64,000 nt of DNA from a virus. The notes under the pieces were generated by a model. The model did not search any database. It saw only the letters and a list, made by a program, of their open reading frames with translations, and had not been told where the DNA came from. Below are positions 43,359 to 51,220 of this stretch, piece by piece. Location: positions 1-64,000 of IMG/VR virus record IMGVR_UViG_3300035523_000117; one strand, 5' to 3'. The translations under genes and the position numbers were made by a program. Every line of letters begins with the position of its first letter. Position 1 is the first letter of the stretch.

Positions 43359-43453
43359 CTGATCAAGCTCGAGGGATGCCAGGGCGCCAACCCCGAGGTG
43401 GCGATGGACGCCCTCGCCAAGGTGGCCGGGATGCTCGCGAAGGGGGCGCTGCG

Positions 43454-43639
43454 ATGACCGGCCCCGAGTTCTTCCAGACGAGGATGGGAGCAAAGTTCTA
43501 CGAGGCGACGATGCCCAAGATCGCCGACCAACTCGAGCGCCTCAACGCCAACCTGGAGGCACTGGTCACCGAGATGCGCCTGCAGCGCGAGGAGCAGCGG
43601 AGCGGCCCCGACGGGAAGAAGGCCGACGACCAGCAGTAG
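43454..43639 (+). CDS. Small coiled-coil phage protein
   Basis: A 61-residue protein with a heptad-like helix (MPKIADQLERLNANLEALVT). Its ATG overlaps the end of the frame before it. It lies in the region where a holin or spanin would be expected, but no membrane segment is present. Confidence 0.5.
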   Translation: MTGPEFFQTRMGAKFYEATMPKIADQLERLNANLEALVTEMRLQREEQRSGPDGKKADDQQ

Positions 43640-43656
43640 AAGCGAAGGCGATTCTG

Positions 43657-43690
43657 GATGCCCCGCCGGCCCTGCGCCTCGCGGGGCATC
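43657..43690 (+). terminator. Hairpin after the small gene pair
   Basis: GATGCCCCGC and GCGGGGCATC form a perfect 10-bp stem with a 14-base loop, 17 bases after the stop. Confidence 0.45.
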
Positions 43691-44120
43691 GTCGTCTCCG
43701 GCGCCCGAGGGTCGCGCTCCCCAAAAATGGAACCGCTCGCTCCCCGGGGCCGGCCGAGAAGCGAGCGGTGGGGATCCGCCAATCGGATACCCAACGGTCC
43801 CGATACCGAGCAATCGGAGTGCCACGGCCTTCGCCACGCCGGCGCGCCGGTGGAACAGCTGGGAAGCACAGGTGATCGTTTCAGCCAGGTGCTCCCTGGC
43901 CCTATGCCCGTCGTTCTGGATCCGCGGCAGTCGTGTCGCGCGCTGCGCCCCGACTGCGCATCTCCAGGAGGTGAAGGTGGGTTCTTGTGCGACGGCCCGA
44001 CCCTCGCTCGCTCATCATCGGTGGAGGGTGGAAGTCAACGCAGTCGAGGCGACCTTCCGCTCCGCGCCATCACTCCGCGGGCCCCAGAACGCCAGTCCAA
44101 TCGACCATCGCAGGCGTATC
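43691..44120. other. 430-base stretch without a supported gene
   Basis: Frames in this stretch are short and lack family features. One (from about 43,980) has an AGGAGGTGAAG-like site upstream but encodes a low-complexity peptide. It lies between the hairpin and the second copy of the direct repeat. Confidence 0.4.
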
Positions 44121-44222
44121 CAACTGGTCGAATTTACTAGCGAATCAACTTGATGCCCAGGGGCGCCAGAGCGTGACTGTGTTCAAGGCGGGCTTGAGAA
44201 CGCCGCCGAAACGCAGAGCCAA
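44121..44222 (+). repeat. 103-bp direct repeat, copy 2
   Basis: Pairs with 42,973-43,075. It ends 28 bases before the ATG at 44,250. Confidence 0.65.
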
Positions 44223-44249
44223 CCAGCAGGACCCAAGGGGAGAACGAAG

Positions 44250-44885
44250 ATGACCACCAAAACCACGAAGGCGAGCAAGAAGACCACGACCCTCCACATC
44301 GCGATCCCGGGCTCGGGCAAGCCGATCTGCGGCGCCAGCGGGAAGGGCATCAAGACCACCCTGACCGCGGCCGAGGCGAACTGCGCCGACTGCCAGAAGA
44401 TCGCGGCCCACGCGGAGGAGAAGGCGAAGAACGAGGCGAAGGCGCCGAAGGCCGAGAAGCCCGAGGTGAAGAAGGCGGAGAAGCCGGCGGCCGAGCCCCG
44501 CGAGCGCGACCCGCGCCTGCCGCCGCCCGGCACGGTCATCAAGAAGCTCGACCGCCACGGCGGGGTTCGCGCCGAGCTGAAGGTGACCGAGGCGGGCTTC
44601 ATCTACAGGGGCGAGGAGTTCCGCAGCCTCTCCGCCGCCGCGATGGCCGCCGCCAAGGACCTGGGAATCAAGGGCGCCGTCAACGGCTGGATCTGGTGGG
44701 GGATCACGAAGCAGGCCACGAAGATCCTCGACCCGGTCGACGCGCTCGACGCCGCCTGGGTCCGCTTCTTCGAGCGGGTGAAGGTGATCGCCGCCGGGGA
44801 GTTGGAGGCGCCGGTCAAGATGAAGATCTCCAACGCCCTCGATCGCCAGGGCCGCGAGATCCTCGAGCTGGGCGCCACCCTGTAG
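44250..44885 (+). CDS. DUF2924-like protein at the right end of the phage
   Basis: The 211-residue protein has GGGGAGAA upstream, a basic Thr/Lys start, a CxxxxxC-type segment (GKPICGASGKG ... ANCADC), an Ala/Lys/Glu linker and a folded C-terminus. That end (RDPRLPPPGTVIKKLDRHGG, AGFIYRGEEFRSLSAAAMAA, VNGWIWWGI) parallels the DUF2924 protein of the recombinase operon. It could bind DNA or modify phage gene control. It is the last intact gene of the element. Confidence 0.6.
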   Translation: MTTKTTKASKKTTTLHIAIPGSGKPICGASGKGIKTTLTAAEANCADCQKIAAHAEEKAKNEAKAPKAEKPEVKKAEKPAAEPRERDPRLPPPGTVIKKLDRHGGVRAELKVTEAGFIYRGEEFRSLSAAAMAAAKDLGIKGAVNGWIWWGITKQATKILDPVDALDAAWVRFFERVKVIAAGELEAPVKMKISNALDRQGREILELGATL

Positions 44886-44910
44886 GCCGCTGGCCCGGAG
44901 GCCGGCCCGG

Positions 44911-44940
44911 AGGCCCCGCCCTGGCAATGGGGCGGGGCCT
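44911..44940 (+). terminator. Strong hairpin terminator
   Basis: AGGCCCCGCCC and GGGCGGGGCCT form a perfect 11-bp stem with an 8-base loop, 26 bases after the stop and followed by TT. Confidence 0.6.
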
Positions 44941-44994
44941 TCGTGCAACAACTGTCCCCCCGCGGGCCGCGCGCCTCGCGGGGCGGTGTCGTTT

Positions 44995-45011
44995 CACGGA
45001 CCGTGTCCGTG
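44995..45011. repeat. Palindrome at the edge of a truncated gene
   Basis: CACGGAC-CGT-GTCCGTG is a perfect 7-bp inverted repeat with a 3-base centre, immediately before the truncated paralogue. It could be a recombination or operator site near the right element boundary. Confidence 0.4.
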
Positions 45012-45013
45012 CT

Positions 45014-45220
45014 AGTAAGGGCGCCATCAACGGTTGGATCAGGTGGGGGAATTTGCGCCAGCCGGTGCGCGAGGCCGACACCCACGGCGCCTGGGAGCGG
45101 TTCGACGAGCGGGCTGGCGGCGTCCTCGCAGGTATGAAGGAGGACGAGGCGGTGCGCGCGAAGCTGTTTGTCGCGCTCGCCGCCCAGGCGAAGAGCGAGA
45201 AATTGGCGCTCGCCGAGTAG
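45014..45220 (+). pseudogene. Truncated copy of the DUF2924-like gene
   Basis: The frame begins abruptly with SKGAINGWIRWGNLRQ and runs to LFVALAAQAKSEKLALAE. This aligns with the last 68 residues of the protein at 44,250 (KGAVNGWIWWGITKQA). The first two thirds of the gene are missing and no start codon with an RBS is present. It marks an old recombination or duplication at the right end of the phage. Confidence 0.6.
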
Positions 45221-45624
45221 CCGATAGACGACCGGCAGCACCCTTATCACGTGTGAGTCGCGGCTACAGGCATGGCACCAAGGGCAAGGACCACATAAAC
45301 CCACTCAGCAAGAGCGCGACCGACACTCGCCCACACCGATCGTCCGACAAGACTGGAATAATTCACCGTCTGCGGCAAAACAGCCGCAAAATCCGCAGGT
45401 TGCCTCAGTTCTATCCTTGACTTCTGCCTGAACTCTAACTTAGCTTGCCGCCATCTCTCAGTCGGGCGTGGGCGGCCGCTGGCGTGGCGAATCGACCGGC
45501 CCCTAACGCCCAAGCAGCGGGGACGGGAAGCACAGACCACATTGCCGGATAGCCGCGGCAACTAGCTGCACTTGAACGTGTGCGAGCGGCGGCCTTTGCC
45601 GCCCAAGAGCAGAGGACACTCACG
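45221..45624. other. 404-base AT-richer intergenic stretch, right phage boundary
   Basis: No gene is supported. Composition changes from phage-like GC to lower GC, so the right attachment site probably lies here. A small imperfect hairpin is visible around 45,370-45,400 (GCGGCAAAACAGCCGC). The promoter of the lipoprotein and toxin operon should lie in the last 150 bases. Confidence 0.4.
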
Positions 45625-45954
45625 ATGGCAAAGCTACTGTTCGCTTTTGCGGTCTTGGTCCCACTTGGCTGTGTCGAGAAAACGCCGGAGTCCGTGAGTC
45701 TTGGCCGGAATCGGCAGGCCGTGGTCGCTGGACAGCGCGTTACTCCGTGTGAAACCGGCGGGGGGTGCGTCAGCGGCTACTGCATCGATGTCGAGTGGCT
45801 TGGCCTGGGCGGGCCGCGTCATATCTGCACCACGAGGTGCAGCGAGGGCGCCGGCTGCGCCGAAGGCTGGGAATGCCGGGAAGAGCAGAGTCCTGGTGGA
45901 GTGCGCGAAGGGTTCTGTATTCCAATGATGGTTGGGGAGGCCGCCAATGAGTAA
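45625..45954 (+). CDS. Small Cys-rich lipoprotein preceding the YD-repeat toxin
   Basis: A 109-residue protein. KLLFAFAVLVPLGC gives a short signal with lipobox. The mature part has eight Cys in a compact pattern (CETGGGCVSGYCID, CTTRCSEGAGCAEGWECREE) typical of myxobacterial extracellular proteins. Its stop overlaps the YD-repeat gene start by 8 bases, so the two are co-translated. It may be an envelope adaptor for the toxin. Confidence 0.75.
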   Translation: MAKLLFAFAVLVPLGCVEKTPESVSLGRNRQAVVAGQRVTPCETGGGCVSGYCIDVEWLGLGGPRHICTTRCSEGAGCAEGWECREEQSPGGVREGFCIPMMVGEAANE

Positions 45955-48900
45955 GTGCAGCTTGCCTTTGTCGCAGCGGCTTGGCGCAGCGCTTGTGGGA
46001 ATCGCTTTGGCCATCGTCCTACAGCTGCCAGCTCCCGCTCACGCCTGCTATACCTGCCCCTGCCCTAACGAGACGACGGTCTACTCGAACCTCTACGTCT
46101 GCCTTGGGGCATGCGGGTTCAATTGCGCTCCTCAGTGCCTTGAGAAAACGGGGACAGAGTGCGAACAGAAGTTGAAGTGCGACGGTTCCGGCCTAGAGCA
46201 AGGTAGCTTTCGCGCGAATTGCGAGCAGCCTGACAAGAACTGTGAAGGCCAAGTAGGCGGCCCGGTCAATCTCGCGACTGGCGCGATGTGGCACCGGCCG
46301 GAAGCCGATGTGACCCTTCACAATCCGTTCCCATTTTCGATCCGCCGGGGTTACTGGTCCAAACTAGCCGAGCGCACCCCACCAAGATCCTCGATTCTCT
46401 CGAACGGGTGGGGAATCAATATCTTCGAATCCGCCAAGATAATCGAGTCCGCACCAGACGTTGACTGGGCCGCCATCTACAGATGGGACGGTTCCATCGA
46501 CATCTTCCGCGCACCGAAGGACAGCGCCAGTTGGGAGGCGGAGACGGGCAAGCGTCGGGATCTCTCGGGCGTCAAGGCGAGCGGCGTGCTGACGATGATC
46601 GACGAAGAGGGAGTATCCCGGGTCTTCAAAGGCCAGACCGTTGGCCAGCCATGGTTGATAACGTCGATAATCCCACCGGCCGGGTCCTCGCAGGCGGTCA
46701 ACATCTGCTACGCGCCAGGATCGGATCCAAACAACGGAACGTGCTCCTGCTCGGGAACTCCTGCCAGCACCTCACTTCCCTGCCGCATCGAACCTGCTGC
46801 GGGGTGGGCCATCAAGCTTGAGTACGTCAACCAAGGCGGATGGCGGCTTCAGAGCCTGAAGCTATGGGACACCATCAACCAAGCCCCAGGCGCAATCATT
46901 GCGGCCTACGGTTACGACAGCAGCAACCGGCTTAGTCTGGTCAGAGGCGCACGTTACACCTACGAGGGAAACACCTACTACCTCTCCAAGGTCGAAGGAC
47001 AGGTAGGATCGAGTTGGGCCATGCAGGAAAGCCACGTCTGGAAGAACATCCTCAATGCTACCTGCACGACGACTAAGGACTGCCGCGTGACGCAGACAGA
47101 AGTTCCTGGCGAAAAATACACTATGACGTACAACACCGGCACGCAAACATACACAACTATCGTGAAAGACGAGTACAAGACCGGCACGCAGACCTACACA
47201 TTGACCTTCAATCTTCCCGACAACAAACTCGTCGGAGTCAGTCCGGCAGGGGGCTGCAAGTCGGGAGCGGTGTCGGGCTATTCGTACAACACTAGCCATG
47301 CCTTGGGACTGCTGCCCTACGCCGTCCAGTTCGCTGACAACTCGTTCACGAGTCTCGTGGTCGACAACAACGGCGATATCCGAAAGCTCGTTCAAGGCGA
47401 TGATGACGACGACGCATCGACCATTCCAGCGACCGAGGCAGCCTGGGAGACAATCGACTATCATCCCGCATTTGGGACTCCCAAGGCGCTGACCCGCCCT
47501 AGCCTCTGCGGCGGGCCGAACGCGCGAGCCTATCTAATCTACGACTATGACGACCCCGCTGGGAGTCCAACGCCGACCTTCTGCGGTCCAGGAAATTGCT
47601 CGGCCACTCTCGCTCCTGCGGACTTCAATAGGCAGACGTTTCCGCTCAAGCAACCGCAGCGGGAGATCCGGATTGGCTGGACTAACAGCATCAACAATAC
47701 CTGCGGAACCCAGAAAGCCTACGTCAGGACCTTCGAGTACGATTCCTCGGGACGATTGACCAAGATCCACGGCCCGGTTTCCGACCAGCTGACGGAGTTT
47801 GAGTACTACTCGGACCTCGATCCGCTGTTGTCCAAGCGGAACAGGCTCCAGAAGATCAAGGTTCTCTCTGCGAGCCCCTCGACCTACCTGACCTGGGAGA
47901 TCACGAGCTACGACGAACTCGGCAACCCCAAGACCATAGTCGATGCTTCGTTGCAGACTTGGGACGTGACCTATGTGAACGAGAGGATAGCGACTATCAC
48001 CCAACCAGGCACAGGCGGCAACCGCACGACGACCTTCAGCTACGGTGGCGACGGCGAGCTTGAGACCGTAACTCTTCCGCAGGGGAACGCTGTCCAGTAC
48101 GTGTACAACTCCACCACACGCCTCCTCACCAATATCAAGCGGAAAACGAGCCCAACGGGCACGGTGCTCGAGTGCCTGGAGTTCACGCGCGGAGACACTC
48201 ACAACCCTGCGCGCGTCACCCTCGAGTCTTATTACACCGGCGACTGCTCCGGCGGGACTCTTATGCTGAAGGAGGGGTACGCCTATGGCCAGGACATCAA
48301 AGGGCTGCCGACGACCGCGACAACCTATCGCGAATCGAGCAGCACAGGGCACAATCGGTCGGTTCTCTACGACACAATGTATCGGCTATGGAAGCTCACA
48401 GACGAGAACCATTCGCAAGAAAACTTGAAGTACACATATACCCGGATGGGGTTGCTCAAATTGGTCGAGCGCGCGCAAAACAACGCCTACCAGAACGCTC
48501 AGGCTTTCGAGTATGACCTCCACGGCAATCTTCAGAGCGCTACCGACGGCATGGCGCGCACCACCGCCTATGGATACGACGACTTTGAACGGGTGATCTC
48601 CACCTCTGGGCCGATGACAGTGACCTACGTCTACGACGACGGGGATAGGGTAACCTCAAGAGTCGAGAAGGTGTTCATGGGCGACCGAGGCATTTGCCGG
48701 CCACCCAGTCAGTGTCCCACCGCTTCGAATCAGACCATCAGTTTCTCTTACGACCTCGCCAATCGACCAACTGGAAAGTCGGGCCGCGATCTCTCGGTGA
48801 CTGCCACCTATGACGACGGCGACATCTATGTGTTCAACTGCATTGGAGGAATTGGAACGCTACTTCAGCGGAGGGCCGGCCGGCTGGCGTCACTAGATCG

Positions 48901-50752
48901 CGAAACCACGACTGGGAACGTGACCAAGCTCAAGTTCGGGTACGACGAGCTAGGCCGTGTACTCCTCGAGGCCCGCCAGGACGAAGGCAAGTCCTGCTAT
49001 CACATCATCGGCAGAACATACGGCGCGAATGGACAGCTCACCTCCATGAGCTATCCGAGCGGTCGCGTGGTCGAGTACGTATTTGGCGGGGCGGATGTCG
49101 ACCGGCCAACGGGCATTCGGATGACCCCGCGAGGCCTCGCTCAGAGGGACGTGCTCACCAACGTCGCTTTTAAGTGGGGGATGCCGAGCACATGGAAAGA
49201 CGGGGCCAACCAGACTACCGACATCACCCGCAACTATGACGGCAGCGAGTTGGAGCGAAAGCTCACGAAGGCGGACTTGTCGACGGGCATTACCTGGAGG
49301 GTAGACAGCCGGGACGCCATGGGCAACCCGACAGCTCTGCTTGAAAAGGATGGGGCGGTAGTCCTTCAGTCCTCGAGCTTTTCGTACGATGAATTCAGCC
49401 AAGTCGCCCCGACCGATTACTCCTATAACGCGGCCGGGGACCGCACCCGGGCGCCCAACCTCATAGCAAACTTGGTTTACGCATACACGGGCTGGAATCT
49501 GACGACCGTGAGCCGTCCGAATAGTGAATTCTGCTTCTACCCGAGCTCTCAGGTGACTAACTTTGCCTATACCGACGGGTCTCGGCCGGCTTACAAGCGA
49601 ACGACGTCCTATCCATGTGATGGTCCAGTGTTCCCAGCCCCGACGTCAACGTACACCTACTACCGCTACACCGTCGATGGGCTGCATAGCATGACGGAAG
49701 GCTCGCGATCCTTCACCTATGACGGCCTCAAGCGGCGGGCTTCTTGGTCCAACATCTCTGTGGTTCCGAACGTCACGGCATATGAGTTCTGGTCGCCGGA
49801 CAACCGATTGCTCGGCGAAATTGGCTATTACAGCACTAGTGGGATCGGTCCGCGGCCCATTAAGGAGTACATCTATCTTGGCAACGAGCGAGTGGCCGTG
49901 GCCACGGGAGAATGGTGCGACGGAGTGGCCATTATCGGCAAGTGCACGGTAGGGCAGTACATTGAGGGCACCACTTATTATCTCCAGGGCAACCACTTGG
50001 GCGCCACCATTCAAGCGACCAATTCAACCGGCACCTGGGTGATGCGGGCCTCCTATGGGACCTTCGGCAACAAGACCCTATCGGGCAGTGGCTTCGACAT
50101 TGGCGGGCTTGCCTTCGCGCCCGGCCTCCCCGGACAATCAGATGCTGCAGGGTCGGACCCGCTCTACAATGGCCAGCGCTCCTATCTTGCGGGGTACGGC
50201 CGCTACATGCAGCCGGAGTCGGTCCTCCAGGTCCCGGGCTTGGTTCGTGACTATGCTGCGGCGGGCATGCCACTCAATGCGTTCCAGTATGCCGCCAACA
50301 ATCCGCTTCGCTACATTGATGCCGACGGCCTCAAGCCTGGCGACTACTTCCCAACTGCGGAGGAAGCTGCGCGGGATGCTCTGGATTACTACAAGGCGGA
50401 CAGCAAGAAGAACCACAGGGAGTATGGCGGAAGACTTTACAAATCCGTAGATTTCGCACACAAGGACAAACCCTACGTTGCTACGCCAGACAACGGACAG
50501 GGCACAAGCAGCAGTTGCAAGATTGAGGCTTGCCGCAATCCTTTGCAGGGGTCCCCCGGGAAATGCGCTGGCGACTATCACACACATGGCGCAAAATCCA
50601 CGACACACAAGGATGAGGAGTTTTCTGGCGAGGACAAGGACCAAAACGACAAAGACAACCTGCCGGGCTTCCTTCTTACGCCTGGGGGCAAGTACTTGAA
50701 GTATTCCCCCGCGCCGGGAAAGCCGAGAGGCGGCACGGTTTCGCCATTCTGA
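45947..50752 (+). CDS. Secreted YD/RHS-repeat polymorphic toxin with a C-terminal HTH-type metal motif domain
   Basis: A 1,601-residue protein from ATG 45,947 (GGGGAGG upstream). A signal peptide (LVGIALAIVLQLPAPAHA) ends at about residue 33. A DUF6531-like segment follows (GPVNLATGAMWHRPEADVTL), then many YD repeats (YDSSGRLTKIHGPVSDQLTE, YDDFERVISTSG). The RHS core signature is present (YLAGYGRYMQPESVL, AANNPLRYIDADGL). The last 135 residues after the core are the variable toxin tip and contain DYHTHGA, a His-x-His motif as in DUF4329/JAB-like tips. It would be exported and act on neighbouring cells. It is intact over 4.8 kb. Confidence 0.85.
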   Translation: MSKCSLPLSQRLGAALVGIALAIVLQLPAPAHACYTCPCPNETTVYSNLYVCLGACGFNCAPQCLEKTGTECEQKLKCDGSGLEQGSFRANCEQPDKNCEGQVGGPVNLATGAMWHRPEADVTLHNPFPFSIRRGYWSKLAERTPPRSSILSNGWGINIFESAKIIESAPDVDWAAIYRWDGSIDIFRAPKDSASWEAETGKRRDLSGVKASGVLTMIDEEGVSRVFKGQTVGQPWLITSIIPPAGSSQAVNICYAPGSDPNNGTCSCSGTPASTSLPCRIEPAAGWAIKLEYVNQGGWRLQSLKLWDTINQAPGAIIAAYGYDSSNRLSLVRGARYTYEGNTYYLSKVEGQVGSSWAMQESHVWKNILNATCTTTKDCRVTQTEVPGEKYTMTYNTGTQTYTTIVKDEYKTGTQTYTLTFNLPDNKLVGVSPAGGCKSGAVSGYSYNTSHALGLLPYAVQFADNSFTSLVVDNNGDIRKLVQGDDDDDASTIPATEAAWETIDYHPAFGTPKALTRPSLCGGPNARAYLIYDYDDPAGSPTPTFCGPGNCSATLAPADFNRQTFPLKQPQREIRIGWTNSINNTCGTQKAYVRTFEYDSSGRLTKIHGPVSDQLTEFEYYSDLDPLLSKRNRLQKIKVLSASPSTYLTWEITSYDELGNPKTIVDASLQTWDVTYVNERIATITQPGTGGNRTTTFSYGGDGELETVTLPQGNAVQYVYNSTTRLLTNIKRKTSPTGTVLECLEFTRGDTHNPARVTLESYYTGDCSGGTLMLKEGYAYGQDIKGLPTTATTYRESSSTGHNRSVLYDTMYRLWKLTDENHSQENLKYTYTRMGLLKLVERAQNNAYQNAQAFEYDLHGNLQSATDGMARTTAYGYDDFERVISTSGPMTVTYVYDDGDRVTSRVEKVFMGDRGICRPPSQCPTASNQTISFSYDLANRPTGKSGRDLSVTATYDDGDIYVFNCIGGIGTLLQRRAGRLASLDRETTTGNVTKLKFGYDELGRVLLEARQDEGKSCYHIIGRTYGANGQLTSMSYPSGRVVEYVFGGADVDRPTGIRMTPRGLAQRDVLTNVAFKWGMPSTWKDGANQTTDITRNYDGSELERKLTKADLSTGITWRVDSRDAMGNPTALLEKDGAVVLQSSSFSYDEFSQVAPTDYSYNAAGDRTRAPNLIANLVYAYTGWNLTTVSRPNSEFCFYPSSQVTNFAYTDGSRPAYKRTTSYPCDGPVFPAPTSTYTYYRYTVDGLHSMTEGSRSFTYDGLKRRASWSNISVVPNVTAYEFWSPDNRLLGEIGYYSTSGIGPRPIKEYIYLGNERVAVATGEWCDGVAIIGKCTVGQYIEGTTYYLQGNHLGATIQATNSTGTWVMRASYGTFGNKTLSGSGFDIGGLAFAPGLPGQSDAAGSDPLYNGQRSYLAGYGRYMQPESVLQVPGLVRDYAAAGMPLNAFQYAANNPLRYIDADGLKPGDYFPTAEEAARDALDYYKADSKKNHREYGGRLYKSVDFAHKDKPYVATPDNGQGTSSSCKIEACRNPLQGSPGKCAGDYHTHGAKSTTHKDEEFSGEDKDQNDKDNLPGFLLTPGGKYLKYSPAPGKPRGGTVSPF

Positions 50753-50763
50753 CGGGGTCTTCC

Positions 50764-51195
50764 ATGCAAATAAGCAGGGGCCTAATAAGGGCGGCGGCTC
50801 TATCGCTGTTCTTGGTGCCGCTTGTTTCGGTAGGCCTTTGCTTGGCCGCCGACACCGATGAACCGGAGGAGGTGTCGATCATTGCAATGATCGCACGCCC
50901 TAGGGACTTTGATGGCAAACTTGTGAGAACAATCGGATTTGTGTCTTGTCAATTTGAGGGCACTGCGCTCTTTGTTTCTCGCGAGGACTGGCTGCATGCT
51001 ATCTCAAAGAACGGCGTATCGCTCGAAACGCCAGAGGAGCGGTGCAACAGATCCGGCGTGGATTTGAATTACGGCCTCGTCGAAGGGCGCTTTAGCGCGA
51101 GCAACCTTGGGCACAAGTCGGCATTGTCGGGCGCTTTAGCGGTCACCCGGTTGGAGCTTTGGTCGAGAGAGGCGAAGCCTAGAAACAAGAAGTGA
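50764..51195 (+). CDS. Probable exported immunity protein for the YD-repeat toxin
   Basis: A 143-residue protein starting 11 bases after the toxin. A signal peptide (AALSLFLVPLVSVGLCLAA) precedes a small beta domain: EVSIIAMIARPRDFDGKLVR, TIGFVSCQFEGTALFVSRED and YGLVEGRFSASNLGHKSALS. This pattern resembles OB-like immunity proteins found after RHS tips. Export to the periplasm suggests that the toxin would act there. The pairing is inferred from position and fold only. Confidence 0.65.
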   Translation: MQISRGLIRAAALSLFLVPLVSVGLCLAADTDEPEEVSIIAMIARPRDFDGKLVRTIGFVSCQFEGTALFVSREDWLHAISKNGVSLETPEERCNRSGVDLNYGLVEGRFSASNLGHKSALSGALAVTRLELWSREAKPRNKK

Positions 51196-51220
51196 ACTTG
51201 AGCCCCGGACCTTAGAGGGC

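Noticed and set aside
43872-44153. A 93-codon plus-strand frame with an AGGAGGTGAAG-like site
   Set aside because: The peptide is rich in Arg, Ser and Pro with no structure, and the frame runs through the conserved direct repeat.
42973-44222. Conserved minus-strand peptide (LALRFGG...PAL) in both direct repeats as the end of a duplicated gene
   Set aside because: The similarity follows the DNA identity, the upstream parts of the two frames differ, and neither has a start with an RBS. A non-coding repeat explains it.
5319-45438. AACTCTAA at 5,319 and again at 45,431 as a possible attachment core
   Set aside because: An 8-base match between two windows of a few hundred bases is expected by chance about once. 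No longer identity surrounds it.
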